Source: an uncultured Aquimonas sp.
Lineage (GTDB): Bacteria; Pseudomonadota; Gammaproteobacteria; Xanthomonadales; Xanthomonadaceae
Length of the DNA: 25,492 nt
Assembly: GCA_946481615.1 (NCBI GenBank)
Contig: CAMLOR010000023.1
Span: 1-25,492 of the forward strand
Reading direction: 5' to 3'
Below the pieces are notes generated by a model, which was given only the letters and a program-made list of their open reading frames with translations, searched no databases and had not been told where the DNA came from. Below are positions 22,151 through 25,492 of this stretch, in pieces. The position numbers and the translations under genes are program-made. Every line of letters begins with the position of its first letter. Position 1 is the first letter of the stretch.

Positions 22151-23533
22151 TCAGGCCTCGTAGGCCGACTCCCCATGCGAAGTGATGTCCAGTCCTTCGC
22201 GCTCGTGCTCTTCGACCACCCGCAGCCCCACCGTGAACTTCACGATGGTCAGCGCGATGGCGGCGACGACGCCCGAGAGCACGACGGTCACGAGCACGCC
22301 CTGCAGCTGGATCCACACCTGCGAGGCGATCGAATACTCGGCCAGCGCGGTTTCGGTGACGTAGTCCCAGATGCCGGCGCCGCCGAGGCTGGGCGAAGCG
22401 AAGACGCCGGTGAGCAGCGCGCCGAGGATGCCGCCGACGCCGTGGACGCCGAAGACGTCGAGCGCATCGTCGGCGCGCAGCAGGCGCTTCAATCCGCTCA
22501 CGCCCCAGAGGCAGACGACGCCGGCGATGGCGCCGATGGCGATCGCGCCGCAGAGGCCGACGAAACCGGCGGCCGGCGTGATCGCGACGAGGCCCGCGAC
22601 GGCGCCTGAAGCCGCGCCGAGCATCGAAGGTTTGCCCTTGAAGAGCCATTCGGCGGCCGTCCAGCCGAGCACCGCGGCCGCGGTGGCGAGGAAGGTGTTG
22701 ACGAAGGCCGTCGCCGCGACGGCGTTGGCTTCGAGCGCGGAGCCTGCGTTGAAGCCGAACCAGCCCACCCACAGGATGCTCGCGCCCACCATGGTCTGCG
22801 TGAGGTTGTGCGGGCGCATGGCTTCGCGGCCGTAGCCCACGCGCTTGCCGACGAAGTACGCGCCCACGAGGCCCGCGACCGCGGCGTTGATGTGCACCAC
22901 CGTGCCGCCCGCGAAATCCAGCGCGCCTTTCGCGAACAGGAAGCCCGATTGCGCGAGCACGCCGGGCACGGCGTCGTTCGAGGTGAAGGCATCGGGGCCG
23001 GGGAAGAACCACACCATGTGCGCCATCGGCGTGTAGGCGAAGGTGAACCACAGCACCGTGAAGAGCAGAACGCCGGCGAACTTGATGCGTTCGGCGAACG
23101 CACCGACGATCAGCGCGCAGGTGATGCAGGCAAAGGCGCCCTGGAACACGAAGAACACGAGTTCCGGGATGTAGACGCCCTTGGTGAAGGTCGCGGCCAT
23201 CGCGCTGGCCGTGAGGCCTTCGGCCCAGAGCCGGTCCCCGCCGCCGATGAAGGCGTTGCCCGTGGTGAAGGCGAGGCTGTAGCCATAGAGCGCCCACAGC
23301 ACGGCGACCAGCGAGAAGATCAGCAGGCACTGCATCAGCACGCTCAGCACGTTCTTGCTGCGCACGAGGCCGCCGTAGAACAGCGCGAGGCCGGGCAGGG
23401 TCATGAAGATGACCAGTGCGGCGCAGACCAGCAGCCAGGCGATATCGCCCTTGTTCGCCACGGGAGGAGCGTCCTGTGCCAGAGCGAGCGACGGCACCAG
23501 GTACAGCAGGCTTGCGAAAAGTTTGATTTTCAT
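22151..23533 (-). CDS. amtB: Ammonium transporter AmtB
   Basis: Trimeric inner-membrane ammonium channel of 460 aa with eleven expected helices after a signal peptide (about 1-19, ending ALAQ), as in E. coli. Pore residues are conserved: the twin histidines H214 (VVHINAA) and H364 (FGVHGVGG), the gate phenylalanine F261 in WFGFNAGS, and the family signature ALIVGAFAERIKF. The cytoplasmic C-terminal tail (EEHEREGLDITSHGESAYEA) carries the region that contacts GlnK. GAGGA lies seven bases before the ATG. It is the third gene of the porin-glnK-amtB operon, 10 bp after glnK. Control is expected through GlnK blocking the pore at high nitrogen. Confidence 0.97.
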   Translation of the reverse strand: MKIKLFASLLYLVPSLALAQDAPPVANKGDIAWLLVCAALVIFMTLPGLALFYGGLVRSKNVLSVLMQCLLIFSLVAVLWALYGYSLAFTTGNAFIGGGDRLWAEGLTASAMAATFTKGVYIPELVFFVFQGAFACITCALIVGAFAERIKFAGVLLFTVLWFTFAYTPMAHMVWFFPGPDAFTSNDAVPGVLAQSGFLFAKGALDFAGGTVVHINAAVAGLVGAYFVGKRVGYGREAMRPHNLTQTMVGASILWVGWFGFNAGSALEANAVAATAFVNTFLATAAAVLGWTAAEWLFKGKPSMLGAASGAVAGLVAITPAAGFVGLCGAIAIGAIAGVVCLWGVSGLKRLLRADDALDVFGVHGVGGILGALLTGVFASPSLGGAGIWDYVTETALAEYSIASQVWIQLQGVLVTVVLSGVVAAIALTIVKFTVGLRVVEEHEREGLDITSHGESAYEA

Positions 23534-23543
23534 CGTCGGGTCC

Positions 23544-23885
<342 letters not shown>

Positions 23886-24614
23886 TCAGAAGGCCTTGGT
23901 CAGGGTGAGCGTGGCCGTGGCATCCGCGATCTGCGTGCCATGCGGGTTGCTGTAGAGCAGGTCGTCGGCATCGGTGTCGACATAGGCCACGGCGAGCGAA
24001 AAGCCGTTGGCGAAGGCCTTGGTCGCGCCGACCTTCCAGTCGATGCATTCGAAGTCTTCGTTCGATTCGATCCACTGCCGGCCGGCGTGGAGGTTGAGCG
24101 TCCAGGTGTCGGCGAAGGGCCAGTTGGCGGCGAGGTCGAGGTAACCGCTGCCGTCGGAGTCGGCGAAGCCGATGAAGTCGGTGACGGCGTAGGAATACTT
24201 GGCCGTGAAGATGCCGGCGCCGAGCGCGCCGTAGATTTCCACCGTGTCGGCGGAATTGAAGCCGGACGGGAAGTCGCCCGGATACCAGTAGTAGATGGCG
24301 CCGACGTCGAACGTCACGCCATCGCCGATCGCGCCGCGGAAGCCCGCGTACGCATCGAGTTCGAGCGAACTCGAAATCTTCGCCGCGTCGGTCGAGACAT
24401 TCGACAGCCAGCTGATGTTGCTGCCCCAGGCGCCGGCGTAGAAGCCGGCGTCGGTCCATTCGAATCCGGCCTGGATCGCCGGGTCCCCGTTGGTCTGCGA
24501 TACACCGCGGAAGACGTAGTCGGAGGTCAAGGCGGCCGTCCCCGACACCGTGGCCGCCGCGCTGCCCGCATACGCCAGTAACACAACCGCACAAGCGATG
24601 GATCGCGTGGACAT
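23886..24614 (-). CDS. TorF-family putative outer-membrane porin
   Basis: 242-aa exported protein with a signal peptide (about 1-21, AYAGSAAA|T). The mature part begins SGTAALTSDYVFRGVSQT, the hallmark start of the TorF/TIGR02001 family. The rest consists of alternating-residue beta strands rich in Tyr, Trp and Gly, ending in a C-terminal phenylalanine (ATLTLTKAF), which is the outer-membrane assembly signal. It is thus a small beta-barrel. It opens the operon with glnK and amtB, three bases before glnK, so it probably serves uptake of ammonium or another nitrogen compound across the outer membrane; transport has not been shown for this protein. GAGGAG lies six bases before the ATG. I saw no sigma-54 promoter in its leader. 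Confidence 0.9.
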   Translation of the reverse strand: MSTRSIACAVVLLAYAGSAAATVSGTAALTSDYVFRGVSQTNGDPAIQAGFEWTDAGFYAGAWGSNISWLSNVSTDAAKISSSLELDAYAGFRGAIGDGVTFDVGAIYYWYPGDFPSGFNSADTVEIYGALGAGIFTAKYSYAVTDFIGFADSDGSGYLDLAANWPFADTWTLNLHAGRQWIESNEDFECIDWKVGATKAFANGFSLAVAYVDTDADDLLYSNPHGTQIADATATLTLTKAF

Positions 24615-24702
24615 GACAGGCTCCTCAAAGTTTGAAGGGCCCTCCCCGGATGTCGCGTGGTTTCTTGTTGTTGGTGGTGCCGCTGCTCTCAGGTTATCGC
24701 GT

Positions 24703-24749
24703 GGGATTCGACAGGCTCACCCCGAACGGGTGAGGTTCGCGATGAGCCT
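24703..24749. repeat. REP-like hairpin downstream of glnA
   Basis: Arms 24713-24727 and 24735-24749 pair at 13 of 15 positions with a 7-nt loop. Bases 24703-24728 are identical to 11728-11753. It lies 22 bp after the glnA stop and upstream of the porin leader, so it may act as a 3' stabilising structure or partial transcription barrier; there is no T-tract. Confidence 0.7.
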
Positions 24750-24770
24750 TGGAAACGGTGCTTCAGTCCA

Positions 24771-25492
24771 TCAGATGCCGTAGTACATCGAATACTCGAG
24801 CGGATGCGTCGCGGCGCGGAACTTGGTGACTTCCTGCATCTTCAGCGCGATGTAGCCGTCGATGAAGTCGTCGCTCATCACGCCGCCCGCCTTGAGGAAC
24901 TCGCGGTCCTTGTCGAGCGCTTCGAGCGCCTGGTCCAGCGAGTGGCACACGGTCGGGATGTTCTTCTCTTCTTCCGGCGGCAGGTCGTAGAGATCCTTGT
25001 CGGCCGGCGCACCCGGGTCGATCTTGTTCTTGATGCCGTCCAGGCCCGCCATCAGCAGCGCGGTGAAGGTGAGGTAGCCGGTCTGGATCGGATCCGGGAA
25101 GCGGATCTCGATGCGGCGCGCCTTCGGGTTCGACACCCATGGAATGCGGCACGAGGCCGAGCGGTTGCGCGCCGAGTAGGCCAGCATCACCGGCGCCTCG
25201 AAGCCCGGCACCAGGCGCTTGTAGGAGTTGGTGCCCGAATTGGTGAAGGCGTTGATCGCGCGCGCGTGCTTGAAGATGCCGCCGATGTACCACAGCGCCA
25301 GCTGCGAGAGGCCGCCGTAGCCTTCGCCCGCGAACAGGTTCTGGCCGCCCTTCGACAGCGACTGGTGCACGTGCATGCCGCTGCCGTTGTCGCCGACGAT
25401 GGGCTTGGGCATGAAGGTGGCGGTCTTGCCGTTGCGATGCGCGACGTTCTTGATGATGTACTTCATCGTCAGCAGTTCGTCGGCCTTCTGCA
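24771..25492 (-). CDS. glnA: Glutamine synthetase type I (5' end outside window)
   Basis: C-terminal 240 residues or so of dodecameric glutamine synthetase, which makes glutamine from glutamate, ammonia and ATP. Visible active-site parts: [17 protein letters not shown], the [10 protein letters not shown] loop, and [10 protein letters not shown]. The adenylylation tyrosine of the GSI-beta type is in DLYDLPPEE, matching E. coli Tyr397, so GlnE control is expected. It ends EYSMYYGI with TGA at 24771. E. coli GlnA is 469 aa, so about half lies beyond the window. It is upstream of the porin-glnK-amtB operon on the same strand, with a REP hairpin between, so separate promoters are likely. Confidence 0.97.
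   Translation of the reverse strand, partial: QKADELLTMKYIIKNVAHRNGKTATFMPKPIVGDNGSGMHVHQSLSKGGQNLFAGEGYGGLSQLALWYIGGIFKHARAINAFTNSGTNSYKRLVPGFEAPVMLAYSARNRSASCRIPWVSNPKARRIEIRFPDPIQTGYLTFTALLMAGLDGIKNKIDPGAPADKDLYDLPPEEEKNIPTVCHSLDQALEALDKDREFLKAGGVMSDDFIDGYIALKMQEVTKFRAATHPLEYSMYYGI

Noticed and set aside
24615..24720. Sigma-54 promoter for the porin-glnK-amtB operon
   Set aside because: A GGCAC occurs on the minus strand but there is no TTGC at the required spacing.

Overview
The window is roughly two-thirds GC. Its gene content points to a gammaproteobacterium, most likely of the order Lysobacterales (Xanthomonadales). The supporting signs are an AceK/isocitrate dehydrogenase pair, a TorF-like porin placed in front of glnK-amtB next to glnA, an exported tricorn-type protease, and REP-like repeats of the 'ACCTGGAT/CGTCATTCCCGC' and 'TTCGACAGGCTCA' kinds. 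The taxonomic placement is inferred from content, not from a marker gene. I see no rRNA, tRNA, CRISPR array, insertion sequence or phage gene.

Layout. (1) 1-4627: central carbon control. aceK (3' end cut off by the window start), a LysR regulator, two small genes (42 aa and 91 aa) on the other strand, an intrinsic terminator, a REP doublet, and icd, whose product is the AceK substrate. (2) 4693-15230: cell envelope. An MltB-type lytic transglycosylase, a 1380-aa secreted ten-unit DUF11 protein with an IPTL-CTERM-like tail, a small four-helix membrane protein whose stop codon overlaps that of the DUF11 gene, an exported PQQ-type sugar dehydrogenase with a REP doublet at its start, and a 1108-aa exported tricorn-like protease. 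(3) 15234-20358: a polytopic GT-C-like membrane protein, a DUF1801 protein, and a LysR gene divergent from an aldo/keto reductase plus DJ-1/PfpI pair that looks like an aldehyde or redox stress module. (4) 20359-22125: a small accessory island with an odd AT-rich spacer, a two-gene unit (59-aa protein plus ankyrin-repeat protein), a MITE-like palindrome, and a vapBC toxin-antitoxin pair with a palindromic operator candidate. (5) 22151-25492: nitrogen assimilation. torF-like porin, glnK and amtB form one tight operon, with glnA (5' end outside the window) upstream on the same strand.

How the genes work together. AceK phosphorylates the serine present at residue 112 of the Icd encoded here, dividing isocitrate between the TCA cycle and the glyoxylate shunt; no aceA or aceB is visible. 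In the nitrogen block, ammonium may enter through the outer-membrane protein and AmtB, GlnK gates AmtB, and GlnA fixes the ammonium; the conserved tyrosines for covalent control are present in GlnK and GlnA.

No stretch longer than 300 bases lacks a gene. The longest gaps are 3069-3328 (terminator and REP doublet), 20359-20552 (AT-rich repeats and a palindrome), 11728-11903 (REP hairpin), 2619-2792 (hairpin and promoter candidate) and 24615-24770 (REP hairpin and the torF leader). The most unusual items are the DUF11 array with its variant sorting tail, the REP doublet read in frame at the sugar dehydrogenase start, the porin inside the nitrogen operon, and the ankyrin/59-aa unit. I found no clearly new multi-gene system.
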